A DNA stretch of 64,000 nt from NCBI RefSeq assembly GCF_001305595.1, contig NZ_CP012402.1, forward strand, positions 827,001 through 891,000. The letters are read 5' to 3'. Numbering within the stretch: position 1 is the stretch's first letter; each line of letters opens with the position of its first letter. Positions 8,273-17,057 of the stretch are shown here, one piece after another. A program made the position numbers and the translations under genes. The notes beneath the pieces are model-generated. The model did not search any database. It saw only the letters and a list, made by a program, of their open reading frames with translations, and was not told where the DNA came from. This stretch comes from Azospirillum thiophilum. Its GTDB lineage: Bacteria; Pseudomonadota; Alphaproteobacteria; Azospirillales; Azospirillaceae.

Positions 8273-8422
8273 GGAATGCCCTCCCGCCACAGTCAATTAT
8301 TCGTCCGACCCGTGGCGGACGACGCTGCGAGGCCAGGCCTCCGGCTTCCGGCTTCGCGCAACCGACGCCTTTCGAACCGACCCCACTCGACGAGACATCG
8401 AGACTTCCAGGGATCCCGAGCG

Positions 8423-8875
8423 ATGACCGAACGCTTCACCAAAGCGGCCGCGCGCAACATCTTCTATGGTGGGTCGCTGTTCTTCTTTGCGACCTTCATC
8501 GCGTTGACAGCACTCAGTCACAACTACATCGTCGACACCAGCACGGACAAGAAGACACTGACCGATGCCGTCGTCCGCGGCAAGCATGTGTGGGAGAAGA
8601 ACGCCTGCATCAACTGCCATACGTTGCTGGGCGAGGGCGCCTATTTCGCCCCCGAGCTGGGCAATGTCTGGCTGCGCTATGGCGGCGACAAGGACCCGGA
8701 GGGTGCCGTGCTGGCGCTCAAGACCTGGATGGCGGCACAGCCCTCCGGGATCGAGGGCCGGCGCCAGATGCCGCAGTTCCACCTGACCGACGGCGAGGTC
8801 GAGGATCTCGCCGCCTTCCTGGAATGGACCAGCCGGATCAACACCCAGAACTGGCCGCCCAAGCTGTCGGGCTGA
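8423..8875 (+). CDS. norC: NorC: cytochrome c subunit of NO reductase
   Basis: Membrane-anchored monoheme cytochrome c (150 residues) that passes electrons to NorB. A single N-terminal helix at about residues 13-33 anchors it, and CINCH at residues 62-66 binds heme c covalently. GEGAYFAPELGNVWLRYG and RRQMPQFHLTD with the likely axial Met are family-typical. ATG at 8423 starts the protein with MTERFTKAAARNIFYGG, as in other NorC proteins. norB follows after 13 bases. The heme domain faces the periplasm. Confidence 0.96.
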   Translation: MTERFTKAAARNIFYGGSLFFFATFIALTALSHNYIVDTSTDKKTLTDAVVRGKHVWEKNACINCHTLLGEGAYFAPELGNVWLRYGGDKDPEGAVLALKTWMAAQPSGIEGRRQMPQFHLTDGEVEDLAAFLEWTSRINTQNWPPKLSG

Positions 8876-8888
8876 GGAGATTTCCGTC

Positions 8889-10238
8889 ATGAAGTATGAA
8901 TCGCAAAAAGTCGCCATCTATTACTTCGCGGCGGCCATGGGGCTGTTCGGGGTGCAGATCCTGGTTGGTCTTCTGGCTGGCGTCGTCTATGTGCTGCCCA
9001 ACACGCTGTCGGAACTGTTGCCCTTTAACATCCTCCGGATGATCCATACCAACGCGCTGATCGTCTGGCTGCTGATCGGCTTCTTCGGCGCCGCCTATTA
9101 CCTGATTCCAGAGGAGGCGGAGACCGAGTTGCACAGCCCGAAGCTGGCGCTGATCCAGCTCGGCCTGTTCGTCTTCGGCGCGCTGGCGGCCGTCGTCGGC
9201 TACCTCTTCCGCATCCATGAGGGGCGGGAGTTCCTGGAACAGCCGACCTGGATCAAGGCCGCGATCGTCGTCGTCGCGCTGATGTTCCTCTACAACGTCA
9301 CGCTGACGGTGCTGAAGGGCCGCCGCACGGTCATCACCAACATCCTGCTGGTGGGCATGTGGGGCATCGCCGTCTTCTTCCTGTTCTCCTTCTACAACCC
9401 GTCCAACCTGTCGCTGGACAAGATGTACTGGTGGTACGTCGTCCATCTGTGGGTCGAAGGCGTGTGGGAACTGGTGCTGGCCTCCATCCTCGCCTTCCTG
9501 ATGATCAAGATGACCGGCGTCGACCGCGAGGTCGTGGAGAAATGGCTGTACGCCATCGTCGGGCTGGCGCTGTTCAGCGGCATCCTCGGCACCGGCCATC
9601 ATTATTACTGGATCGGCACCCCCGGCTACTGGCAGTGGATCGGCTCGCTGTTCTCCACGCTGGAAGTCGCTCCCTTCTTTACCATGGTCGTCTTCGCCTT
9701 CATGATGGTGTGGAAGAGCGGCCGGCGGCACCCGAACAGGGCGGCTATGCTATGGTCGTTGGGCTGCGCGGTCTTCGCCTTCTTCGGCGCCGGTCTGTGG
9801 GGTTTCCTGCACACGCTCGCCCCGATCAACTACTACACCCACGGCACCCAGGTGACTGCGGCGCACGGGCATCTCGCCTTCTACGGCGCCTACGCCATGA
9901 TCAACCTCGCCATCATCACCTACGCCATGCCCTACCTGCGCGGCCGGCAGCCCTACAACCAGATCCTCAACATGTGGAGCTTCTGGCTGATGAGCGGCGG
10001 CATGGCCTTCATGACCTTCGCCCTGACGGTCGCCGGCGTGGTGCAGACCCATCTGCAGCGGGTCATGGGCATGGACTACATGGAGGTCCAGGCACAGATC
10101 GCGCTGTTCTACTGGATGCGGCTCGGAGCCGGCGTCACCGTGGCGGCGGGGGTGCTGCTCTACCTCTACGCCATCTTCGGCCCGGCGCGCGAGGAACGGC
10201 CGGCCTCGATCCCGACCAGCTACCAGCCGGCCGAGTGA
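8889..10238 (+). CDS. norB: NorB: catalytic subunit of NO reductase
   Basis: Heme-copper oxidase relative that reduces two NO to N2O with electrons from NorC. The 449 residues give about twelve membrane helices. Metal ligands and family signatures can be seen: MIHTNALIVWLLIGFFGAAY (low-spin heme His), WWYVVHLWVEGVWELVLAS with the His-Glu pair near the non-heme iron, GTGHHYYWIGTPGYW with the paired histidines, and THGTQVTAAHGHLAFYGAYA near residue 320. It forms the cytochrome c-dependent cNor type with NorC, not the longer quinol-oxidising qNor. Confidence 0.97.
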   Translation: MKYESQKVAIYYFAAAMGLFGVQILVGLLAGVVYVLPNTLSELLPFNILRMIHTNALIVWLLIGFFGAAYYLIPEEAETELHSPKLALIQLGLFVFGALAAVVGYLFRIHEGREFLEQPTWIKAAIVVVALMFLYNVTLTVLKGRRTVITNILLVGMWGIAVFFLFSFYNPSNLSLDKMYWWYVVHLWVEGVWELVLASILAFLMIKMTGVDREVVEKWLYAIVGLALFSGILGTGHHYYWIGTPGYWQWIGSLFSTLEVAPFFTMVVFAFMMVWKSGRRHPNRAAMLWSLGCAVFAFFGAGLWGFLHTLAPINYYTHGTQVTAAHGHLAFYGAYAMINLAIITYAMPYLRGRQPYNQILNMWSFWLMSGGMAFMTFALTVAGVVQTHLQRVMGMDYMEVQAQIALFYWMRLGAGVTVAAGVLLYLYAIFGPAREERPASIPTSYQPAE

Positions 10239-10247
10239 CGTCCCCTC

Positions 10248-10298
10248 CGGCCCCTGCTGTCCATCGGATGTCCGGTCGGCACGGGGGCCGTCCTTTTT
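10248..10298 (+). terminator. Possible attenuator between norB and norQ
   Basis: CGGCCCC (10248-10254) can pair with the inverted GGGGGCCG (10283-10290), and five T residues follow at 10294-10298. The loop is long, so this may act as a partial terminator that lowers norQD expression relative to norCB. The norQ start is only 16 bases further on. Confidence 0.45.
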
Positions 10299-10313
10299 CG
10301 GAGTTTCGCTGCG

Positions 10314-11117
10314 ATGCCCGACAGCGCCGTCCCCATCCTTCCGCCCCTTCCGTTCTACCAGCCGATCGCCGATGAATGCACGTTGTTCGAACATGCCTTC
10401 CAGCACCGTCTGCCGTTGCTGCTGAAGGGGCCGACCGGGTGCGGCAAGACCCGCTTCGTCGCGCATATGGCGGCGAAGCTGGGCCGACCGCTCTACACCG
10501 TCTCCTGCCATGACGACCTGACCGCCGCCGACCTGACCGGCCGCTATCTGCTGAAGGGCGGCGACACGGTGTGGGCGGACGGGCCGCTGACCCGCGCGGT
10601 GCGCGAGGGCGCCATCTGCTATCTGGACGAGGTGGTGGAGGCGCGCAAGGACGTCACCGTGGTGCTGCATCCACTGACCGACGACCGCCGCATCCTGCCG
10701 CTCGACCGCACCGGCGAGACACTGGAGGCCCCGCCGGACTTCATGCTGGTCGTGTCCTACAATCCCGGCTACCAGAATGTCCTGAAGGCACTGAAGCCCA
10801 GCACCCGCCAGCGCTTCCTGGCCGTCGAGTTCGATTTCCCCGACCCTGAGCGCGAGATCCCCATCGTCGCGACCGAAAGCGGCCTGCCTGCGAACCGCGT
10901 CGCACCGCTGGTCCGCCTCGCCAATGCGCTGCGTGCGCTGAAGGGGCAGGATCTGGAGGAGGGCGTATCGACCCGTCTGCTGATTTACTGCGCCACGCTG
11001 ATCCGCTCCGGCATGAAGCCGGAACGCGCCATCCGCGCCGCGCTGATCGAACCGCTGACCGACGACCCGGACATCCGTGCCGGCCTGCTGCGCGTGGCCG
11101 AGGTCACGCTGGGATAA
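10314..11117 (+). CDS. norQ: NorQ: MoxR-type AAA+ ATPase for NO reductase activation
   Basis: A 267-residue AAA+ ATPase of the MoxR/CbbQ/NorQ group. Walker A is GPTGCGKT (residues 39-46); Walker B is in ICYLDEVVEARKDV near 100-110. The N-terminal FYQPIADECTLFEHAF and the AADLTGRYLLKGG segment match NorQ/CbbQ proteins. It works with the vWA protein NorD to insert the non-heme iron into NorB or otherwise activate it. The gene is 75 bases after norB and followed closely by norD. Confidence 0.94.
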   Translation: MPDSAVPILPPLPFYQPIADECTLFEHAFQHRLPLLLKGPTGCGKTRFVAHMAAKLGRPLYTVSCHDDLTAADLTGRYLLKGGDTVWADGPLTRAVREGAICYLDEVVEARKDVTVVLHPLTDDRRILPLDRTGETLEAPPDFMLVVSYNPGYQNVLKALKPSTRQRFLAVEFDFPDPEREIPIVATESGLPANRVAPLVRLANALRALKGQDLEEGVSTRLLIYCATLIRSGMKPERAIRAALIEPLTDDPDIRAGLLRVAEVTLG

Positions 11118-11139
11118 TGGAAAGCGCGAGGGCATCGTC

Positions 11140-13053
11140 ATGCTGGAGTTCTTCGAGCCGGAAGAGACCGTCGGCCGCCTGTGGCACCACCTGATCGGCG
11201 GGCGGTCGAGCTACCCGCATCATCCCGACGCCGCGGTGACGCTGGAGGCAGTGCGGCCGCGGCTGGCGGTGTTCTTCCGGGCGCTCGGCGGCGACCGCGG
11301 GGTCAGGCTGGCGGCGGGAAGCGCGGCAGTGTCCGGACACCGGTTGCCGCTGCTCGACCGTATCGGGCTGGGCGCCGAGCGGGTGGAGCGGGCGGCGTTG
11401 GATGGTGACGTGCTCCAGTTGCCGGCGGCGATCGACCTGTTTCCCGACCGGGCGCTGAACGAATGTTTGTACGAATGGCTGGCCGCCTATTTCGCGCATG
11501 CCATGGCCGTGTCGCTTCCCGCGGATCCGTTGCAGGCCGATGTTGCCGCTCTGCGCAGTGCCGCCGCCACCACCGCGCGGGTGCTGACCGGTTGGCCCGG
11601 CCTCGCCCGTCCGTATGAGGAGTTGGCGCGCGCCGCTGCCGGCCTCCGCCCGTCCCGCCGCCTGCCGCCGGTCGAGGCCGCCGTCGAGCGTGCCGCCATG
11701 ACCCTGCTGGGATCGGGCGCCGCGCTCGGCGATGCGGTGCGGATGCTGGCCCCGACCGTACCGCTGTCGAGCTTCACGGCACCCCATGGCTACGCAAGGC
11801 TGCTGCCGGTGCCACTGTGGGGGCTGGTGACGCTGTCCGCCGGCCGGGAGTCCGCCGCCGCCGACAGCCCCGGCGAGGGCGGGCGGGCGGCAGAAGGCGA
11901 CCGCCGCCGACGTGCCGCGACCCGGCGGCAGACCGACCAGATCCGGCGCAACGATCCGCTGATCCTGAACCGCTTCGAAAAGATGCTGAGCCTTGCCGAG
12001 GCACTGAACATCCCGCGCGCGGTCGATGACGACGATGCGGAGAATGCCCGGAAGGCCGCCGACGATCTGGACGAGATCGCGGTCGGCGCGCACCGCCGCC
12101 GGGCCTCCACCACGCTGAAGCTCGACCTCGACCTGGCGCCGCCGTCCGTAGATGCAACGCCGCTGTCAGCCACCCTGACCTATCCGGAGTGGGACCATCG
12201 CCAGCAGGCGCACCTTCCCCACCATTGCCGGGTGATCGCCGAAACGGCCCCGGCGGATGGCGACATCTGGCAGCCGGATGCCGCGGCCATGCGGCGCATC
12301 CGGCAGGTCCGCCGCCAGTTCGAGGCGCTGCGGCCGCGGCGCATGCTGTTCACCGGTCAGGCCGACGGTGACGAGCTGGATTTGGCGGCGCTGGTGCGCA
12401 GCCGGGCCGATTTCCAGGCGGGAAGCGCCGGCAGCGACCGTGTGCACCAGCAGGCGCGCAACGCCGCCCGCGATCTGGCGGTGGCGGTGCTGGTCGACGG
12501 GTCGCTGTCGACCGACGGCTGGATCGACGGCAGGCGCGTGCTGGACGTGGAAAAGGAGGCGTTGCTGGCCCTGACCCATGGGTTGACCGCGTGCGGAGAC
12601 GACCACGCGCTCTATGCCTTCACCTCGCGCCGCCGGGATTGGGTGCGGGTGCAGACGCTGAAGGGGTTCGACGAGCCGCTGGGCGACAGGGTCATCCGCC
12701 GCATCGGCGCGCTGAAGCCTGGGTATTACACCCGCATGGGAGCCGCGATCCGCCACACGGCGGCGCAACTCGCCGGCCGGCCGAACCGCCATCGGCTGCT
12801 GGTGCTGCTGACCGACGGCAAGCCGAACGACGTCGACCATTACGAGGGTCGTTATGGCATCGAGGACACGAGGCAGGCGATCCGTGAGGCGCGGCGCGGC
12901 GGGCTGGCGGTCTTCGCCATCACCGTCGATGCCGAGGCCCGCGATTACGTGCCCTATCTGTTCGGACGCGGCGCCTATGCCATATTCCCGCAGGTGTCCC
13001 ACCTGACCAAGGCGTTGCCGGCATTGTACCGGCAGGTCGCCTGCGCTGCCTGA
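11140..13053 (+). CDS. norD: NorD: von Willebrand A-domain activation protein of NO reductase
   Basis: Partner of NorQ in maturing NO reductase, 637 residues, cytoplasmic. The C-terminal third is a vWA domain: AVAVLVDGSLSTDGWIDGR carries the MIDAS-like Asp-x-Ser-x-Ser near residue 450, and NRHRLLVLLTDGKPNDVDHY the later acidic motif. The middle is charged and less conserved (RRRAATRRQTDQIRRNDPL). ATG at 11140 is chosen by alignment with the family start (MLEFFEPEETVGRLWHHLIG) and lies 22 bases after norQ. Confidence 0.94.
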   Translation: MLEFFEPEETVGRLWHHLIGGRSSYPHHPDAAVTLEAVRPRLAVFFRALGGDRGVRLAAGSAAVSGHRLPLLDRIGLGAERVERAALDGDVLQLPAAIDLFPDRALNECLYEWLAAYFAHAMAVSLPADPLQADVAALRSAAATTARVLTGWPGLARPYEELARAAAGLRPSRRLPPVEAAVERAAMTLLGSGAALGDAVRMLAPTVPLSSFTAPHGYARLLPVPLWGLVTLSAGRESAAADSPGEGGRAAEGDRRRRAATRRQTDQIRRNDPLILNRFEKMLSLAEALNIPRAVDDDDAENARKAADDLDEIAVGAHRRRASTTLKLDLDLAPPSVDATPLSATLTYPEWDHRQQAHLPHHCRVIAETAPADGDIWQPDAAAMRRIRQVRRQFEALRPRRMLFTGQADGDELDLAALVRSRADFQAGSAGSDRVHQQARNAARDLAVAVLVDGSLSTDGWIDGRRVLDVEKEALLALTHGLTACGDDHALYAFTSRRRDWVRVQTLKGFDEPLGDRVIRRIGALKPGYYTRMGAAIRHTAAQLAGRPNRHRLLVLLTDGKPNDVDHYEGRYGIEDTRQAIREARRGGLAVFAITVDAEARDYVPYLFGRGAYAIFPQVSHLTKALPALYRQVACAA

Positions 13054-13072
13054 CCGAAAAGGACCTTCGACC

Positions 13073-13627
13073 ATGATCCAACCCGCCACCGAAACGACCA
13101 CTCCGGTGCGGATCGGTATCGTCACCGTATCCGACCGCGCCAGCCGCGGCATCTACGAGGACAAGGGCGGTCCGGCGATCCGCGAGGAGTTGACACGCAT
13201 CGTCGCCTCGCCCTGGGAGGCGGAAGCGCGGGTGATCCCGGACGAACTCGACCTGATCGCTGCCACCCTGACCGAACTGTGCGACGTGGCCGGCTGCGCT
13301 CTGGTGGTCACCACCGGCGGTACCGGCCCGGCCCCCCGTGACGTAACGCCGGAAGCGACGGAGCAGGTCTGCGACAAGATGATGCCGGGATTCGGCGAAC
13401 TGATGCGGTCGGTCAGCCTGCGTGTCGTACCGACGGCGATCCTGTCGCGCCAGACCGCCGGCATCCGCGGCCGCAGCCTCATCGTCAATCTGCCGGGCAA
13501 GCCATCAGCCATCCATGACTGCCTGATGGCGGTGTTCCCGGCGATCCCCTATTGCCTCGATCTGATCGGCGCCGGACGGATCGAAACCGATTCAACGGTA
13601 TGTGCCGCTTTTCGCCCGAAATCCTGA
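13073..13627 (+). CDS. mog: Mog: molybdopterin adenylyltransferase
   Basis: A 184-residue MogA/MoaB-type protein that adenylates molybdopterin before molybdate insertion. IGIVTVSDRASRGIYEDKGG opens the domain, VVTTGGTGPAPRDVTPEAT near residues 77-93 is the nucleotide/pterin loop, and SLIVNLPGKPSAIHDCL completes the active site. It lies 19 bases after norD and is probably co-transcribed. NO reductase itself uses no molybdenum, so the link may be to molybdenum enzymes active in the same conditions, such as nitrate reductase; that is inference. Confidence 0.92.
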   Translation: MIQPATETTTPVRIGIVTVSDRASRGIYEDKGGPAIREELTRIVASPWEAEARVIPDELDLIAATLTELCDVAGCALVVTTGGTGPAPRDVTPEATEQVCDKMMPGFGELMRSVSLRVVPTAILSRQTAGIRGRSLIVNLPGKPSAIHDCLMAVFPAIPYCLDLIGAGRIETDSTVCAAFRPKS

Positions 13628-13727
13628 CCGAGCCTTCGTTCAACGAGCGGACCGGCGCTTCTGATCGATTCCGGTCTTGAACGCTCCGTCCCGCATGTCC
13701 GGCACATCCATCGCGACACAAACAAAG

Positions 13728-13753
13728 AGGGGCTGCCGTTTCCGGCAGCCCCT
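13728..13753 (-). terminator. Rho-independent terminator of the small minus-strand transcript
   Basis: A perfect 11-base stem (AGGGGCTGCCG and its complement) with a 4-base loop. On the minus strand it is followed by CTTTGTTTG, a T-rich tail, so it ends a transcript coming from the small ORF at 13795-13875. On the plus strand it could also stop norCBQD-mog, but no T run follows there. Confidence 0.75.
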
Positions 13754-13794
13754 CCATTGCCTATCCGTGTGTCGTCGACACCACGGCACAGTCC

Positions 13795-13875
13795 TCAGCG
13801 GACCAGAATCCCTTCCACGAAGAAAGAGACCCCGGCCTTGGCGCTCGACGACGAGTGAGACGGACAATGGGACAC
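13795..13875 (-). CDS. Tiny ORF with exceptionally strong ribosome binding site, unknown peptide
   Basis: GTG at 13875 opens a 26-residue frame starting MSHCPSHSSSSAKAGVSFF and ending EGILVR, with TGA at 13797-13795. The bases GAAAGGAGGTGATC (complement of 13878-13891) are a 14-base exact complement of the 16S rRNA 3' tail, with AGGAGG 7 bases from the GTG. An in-frame ATG at 13905 would give 36 residues with the site inside the coding part, but the likely promoter puts the transcript start right at that ATG, which favours the GTG. The peptide has one Cys, two His and a serine run. I do not recognise it; it could be a small peptide, a leader, or mainly an RNA. Confidence 0.5.
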   Translation of the reverse strand: MSHCPSHSSSSAKAGVSFFVEGILVR

Positions 13876-13912
13876 GAGATCACCTCCTTTCAGTAGTTGA
13901 TGCATGACGCTC

Positions 13913-13940
13913 TATATAGGCGGCATGGCCGGTGCCGCAA
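13913..13940 (-). promoter_or_regulatory. Likely sigma-70-type promoter of the tiny ORF
   Basis: On the minus strand, TTGCGG (complement of 13935-13940) and TATATA (complement of 13913-13918) are separated by 16 bases. The predicted start is about 30 bases before the GTG, just enough to carry the strong ribosome binding site. With the terminator at 13728-13753 this gives a transcript of roughly 170-180 bases. Confidence 0.5.
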
Positions 13941-13984
13941 GGCGCGGCTCCAACCATGCCGGTGTGACATTTACCGGCGCGGCC

Positions 13985-15262
13985 TCACATGAGCGCGTTG
14001 GGCATGAACAGCACCAGTCCCGGCCAGAACAGCAGCACCAAGACCAGCCCGATCACTGCCAGGACGAAAGGCAGGGATTCGACGATGTACTCCTCGATCG
14101 GGCAGTCGAGCAGACTGCACACCGTATACATCGCCACACCGACCGGCGGGGTCATCGACCCCAGCGTGACGATGGTCATCATCAGGATGCCGAAATGCAC
14201 CGGATCGATGCCCAGCGGGGTGACGATCGGCAGGAAGATCGGCGTCAGCAGCAGCACCAGAACGGTGCTTTCGATGAACAGGCCGGCGATGAACAGGAAG
14301 ATCAGAATCAGCCCCACGACCAGCACCGGCTCACGCGTAAGGTCGGTCATGGCGGCGGCGATGCTCTGCGGCGCCTGTTCGAACACGATGGCGTAGCCCA
14401 CCATGCCGGAAAACAGGATGATCAACATGATCAGCCCGGTGTCGGTGATGGCCTCCACCAGCGCCTCGGTCATGTCGCGCAGGGTCAGTTCCTTGTGGAC
14501 GAAGAAACCGATCACGCCGGCATAGATCACGGCGAAGGCGCCGACCTCCGACGGGGTGAACAGGCCGCCGCGGATGGCCACCAGCAGGGCGACCGGAAAC
14601 AGCAGCGCCCACTTGGCGTCGACCACCGCTGCCCATACCGCCTTGGCCGTCGGCCGCTGGGTGGAGCCGGCCCGATAGCCGCGGCGGCGCGCGATCCACC
14701 AGACGGTGGCCATCAGCACGGCCATCATCAGGAAACCGGGGACGATGCCGGCCAGGAACAGCCTCCCGATCGACACGTTGCCGACGAAGCCATACAGGAT
14801 CAGCCCGAGGCTGGGCGGGATGGTCGCGGTGATAAGCGAGCCGACTGCGATGACGGCAGACGTGAAGCCCTTGGAATAGCCGCTGCGGATCAGGTCGGGC
14901 CCGAGGATGCGCGCCTCCATCGCCGCATCGGCGACGGCAGAGCCGGACACGCCGCCCATCAGCGTGGACAGCACGATGCAGACCTGCGCCAGTCCGCCGG
15001 ACATCCACGACACCAGCACATTGGAACAGCCGATCAGCCGCTGGGTGATGCCGGTCCGGTTCATCATGTGCCCGGCAAGCACGAAGAAGGGAACGGCCAG
15101 CAGTGGAAAGCTCTGGGATGCTGTGGCGACCTGCTGCACCCCGATGGACATCGGGATGATTCCGTTGGTCAGGAAGAAGGTGAAGCCGGCGATGCCGATG
15201 GCGAATGCGATCGGGGTGCCGAGCGCCATCAGGACGAAAAAGGTGGCGGCGAGCAGGATCAC
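13985..15262 (-). CDS. dctM: TRAP transporter large membrane subunit DctM
   Basis: Twelve-helix subunit (425 residues) of a tripartite ATP-independent periplasmic transporter. Family motifs include GTPIAFAIGIAGFTFFLTNG near the start, GGVSGSAVADAAMEA around residue 110 and MTPPVGVAMYTVCSLLDCPI near 375. It moves the substrate delivered by the periplasmic receptor using an ion gradient. Its ATG overlaps the end of dctQ by 4 bases, so the two are translationally coupled. The substrate is probably an organic acid but cannot be named from sequence. Confidence 0.94.
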   Translation of the reverse strand: MILLAATFFVLMALGTPIAFAIGIAGFTFFLTNGIIPMSIGVQQVATASQSFPLLAVPFFVLAGHMMNRTGITQRLIGCSNVLVSWMSGGLAQVCIVLSTLMGGVSGSAVADAAMEARILGPDLIRSGYSKGFTSAVIAVGSLITATIPPSLGLILYGFVGNVSIGRLFLAGIVPGFLMMAVLMATVWWIARRRGYRAGSTQRPTAKAVWAAVVDAKWALLFPVALLVAIRGGLFTPSEVGAFAVIYAGVIGFFVHKELTLRDMTEALVEAITDTGLIMLIILFSGMVGYAIVFEQAPQSIAAAMTDLTREPVLVVGLILIFLFIAGLFIESTVLVLLLTPIFLPIVTPLGIDPVHFGILMMTIVTLGSMTPPVGVAMYTVCSLLDCPIEEYIVESLPFVLAVIGLVLVLLFWPGLVLFMPNALM

Positions 15263-15765
15263 GGCATCACCTCTTCGGCGGCGGGGGCGGTGAAGATCGG
15301 GCGCGGGGTGCTGCGCAGCCTGCTAATGGCGGCCAGGGTCTGCCCAAGCAGGGTGACGGACAGCAGCAGACAACCGACCGGCACCGCCGCCGTAACGAAG
15401 GCATAGCTGATGCCGCTGTCGCCGAACTGGCGCTCCAGGTTCAGCATGGTCAGCTGGTAGCCCTTGACCGTCATCGTCAGCAGGAAGGCCAGAACCCCCA
15501 GGGCCAGAACAATGTCCAGGATGGCGCGCGGACGGGCCGGCAGCCGCTTGACGAGATAGTCGATGCCGATATGGGCGTGCTTGCGCAGCGCCAGATCGGC
15601 GCCTAGGAAGCTTGCCCAGGCGAACAGCAACTGGGCGACGTCCACCGACCAGACCAGGGGGTAGCCGAACCAGCGGGTGATGCCGGCGGCGAAGACCAGC
15701 AGGACGATGACGGCGAGCAACGTCGTCGCCAACACCGCCTCCGCCTTGACGTAGAGGGATTTCAT
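15259..15765 (-). CDS. dctQ: TRAP transporter small membrane subunit DctQ
   Basis: A 168-residue four-helix subunit, partner of DctM. The first helix (AVLATTLLAVIVLLVFAAGI) and the segment WSVDVAQLLFAWASFLGADL followed by ALRKHAHIGID are the standard DctQ signature. The gene lies between the receptor and the large subunit on the minus strand, about 116 bases after dctP. It is needed for transport but has no known catalytic residues. Confidence 0.92.
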   Translation of the reverse strand: MKSLYVKAEAVLATTLLAVIVLLVFAAGITRWFGYPLVWSVDVAQLLFAWASFLGADLALRKHAHIGIDYLVKRLPARPRAILDIVLALGVLAFLLTMTVKGYQLTMLNLERQFGDSGISYAFVTAAVPVGCLLLSVTLLGQTLAAISRLRSTPRPIFTAPAAEEVMP

Positions 15766-15881
15766 CGCAAGGGGGTGCTCCGGTCCGGCCCGCCGGGGAC
15801 GATGGATGCGGGCGTCGGTTGCGGGAGGGGGCGGGAAGCCTTCGTAGGGCGCCCGCCCCGGTCACGGTGCGTGGCCGGCGG

Positions 15882-16865
15882 TCACTGCTTCAGAAGCGTT
15901 TCGACCTGCTTCTGCAACTCGCCATAGCCTAGCTTCTCATAGACCGATGCCGTCGCGGTGCGGAAGGGAGTCACGTCGATGTCGACGACCTGCATACCCT
16001 TGTCCTTCATCTGCTTTTCGAAGTCGGCGAGCGAATCCTCGGTTCCCTTCGACGCTTTGTCGCCAGCCTTCAGAGCCTCTTCGCGCAGCAGTGCCTGCAT
16101 GTCCTTCGGCAGGCCGTCGAACCAGGCGGCACTGGTGACGATGCCGGTGATCAGGTTGATATGGCCGGTCTTGGTCAGATATTTAGCCACCTCGTACAGG
16201 CGCGCCCCGTAGATGGCCGGATCCTGAGCCTCCGCACCGTCGATCACCTGCTGCTGCATGGCGGTGTAGACCTCCGACCAGGGCAGGGGAGTGGGGGTGG
16301 CGCCCATGGCGCGGATCGTCTCCATCCAGACCGGCGCACCGGGCGTGCGGACGCGCACGCCGGCGAGATCGGCCGGCGTCGTCACCGGCTTGTTGGTCAG
16401 CATGTGCCGTTCGCCCTGCCACCAGTTGAAGGACAGCACCTGATGGCCCGACGCCTTGCGCAGCTTCTGCGCCCATTCCTCGAACATCGGCGAGGTCACG
16501 ACCTTGCGGATGCCTTGGTAGCCCTGGGCGATGTAGGGCGCCCCAAGCACGCCGAACTCCTTCACGAACACGGCCAGCCGGCCACCATCCACCACCACCG
16601 CGACGGGCGCGCCGGCGCGGGCCTGTTCCAGCAGATCCTCGTCCTTGCCCAACTGCGAGGCGGGAAACAAGCGGACGCTCATCTTGCCAGCCGACCGCTT
16701 CTCCACATTGGCCTTGAACTCCTCAAGCCCCTTATAGAGCGGATCCTGCTGTGTCAGCGCCGTATTGACGCTCAACGTGTAGTCGGCTGCGGACGCGCCG
16801 ACCGAAACCAGGGACACCAATGCACCGAACAGTGCCGCACGCACGGCGTTCGCCATGACAAACAT
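15882..16865 (-). CDS. dctP: TRAP transporter periplasmic receptor DctP
   Basis: Solute-binding protein of 327 residues. ATG at 16865 is chosen: GGGAGG precedes it and a clean signal peptide follows (MFVMANAVRAALFGALV, cleavage after ASA before ADYTL). The DctP fold shows FPASQLGKDEDLLEQARAGA, then FNWWQGERHMLTNKPVTTPA, with VRVRTPGAPVWMETIRAMGA holding the conserved Arg that clamps the ligand carboxylate, and PLPWSEVYTAMQQQVIDGAE. This supports a carboxylate substrate without naming it. It is first in the dctPQM order on the minus strand. Confidence 0.93.
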   Translation of the reverse strand: MFVMANAVRAALFGALVSLVSVGASAADYTLSVNTALTQQDPLYKGLEEFKANVEKRSAGKMSVRLFPASQLGKDEDLLEQARAGAPVAVVVDGGRLAVFVKEFGVLGAPYIAQGYQGIRKVVTSPMFEEWAQKLRKASGHQVLSFNWWQGERHMLTNKPVTTPADLAGVRVRTPGAPVWMETIRAMGATPTPLPWSEVYTAMQQQVIDGAEAQDPAIYGARLYEVAKYLTKTGHINLITGIVTSAAWFDGLPKDMQALLREEALKAGDKASKGTEDSLADFEKQMKDKGMQVVDIDVTPFRTATASVYEKLGYGELQKQVETLLKQ

Positions 16866-16939
16866 GCCTTTTCCTCCCAGCGATATGGACTGCCGGCAAA
16901 CGCCAGCCGGCATTTTTACTGGTGTATGTTCGGCCTACC

Positions 16940-16981
16940 GCCAGACCGGCACAGCCCCGGAATGGAGAGTGCCGGTCTGGC
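16940..16981. repeat. Perfect 13-base inverted repeat between the SDR gene and dctP
   Basis: GCCAGACCGGCAC (16940-16952) and GTGCCGGTCTGGC (16969-16981) are exact inverted copies with a 16-base loop. The hairpin lies downstream of the SDR gene and about 75 bases before dctP, both on the minus strand. No T run follows, so it may be a factor-dependent stop for the SDR transcript or a control element of the TRAP operon. Confidence 0.5.
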
Positions 16982-17057
16982 AGGCGAATGGCCGAAAACC
17001 AGATTGTTCAAACACTGGTATGGTAGTATGCATGATTGCTGTTGGCAATAGCGTTTC

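Noticed and set aside
13904..15406. Plus-strand open frame of 500 codons
   Set aside because: Antisense to dctM; extreme His/Gln/Asp content indicates a shadow frame.
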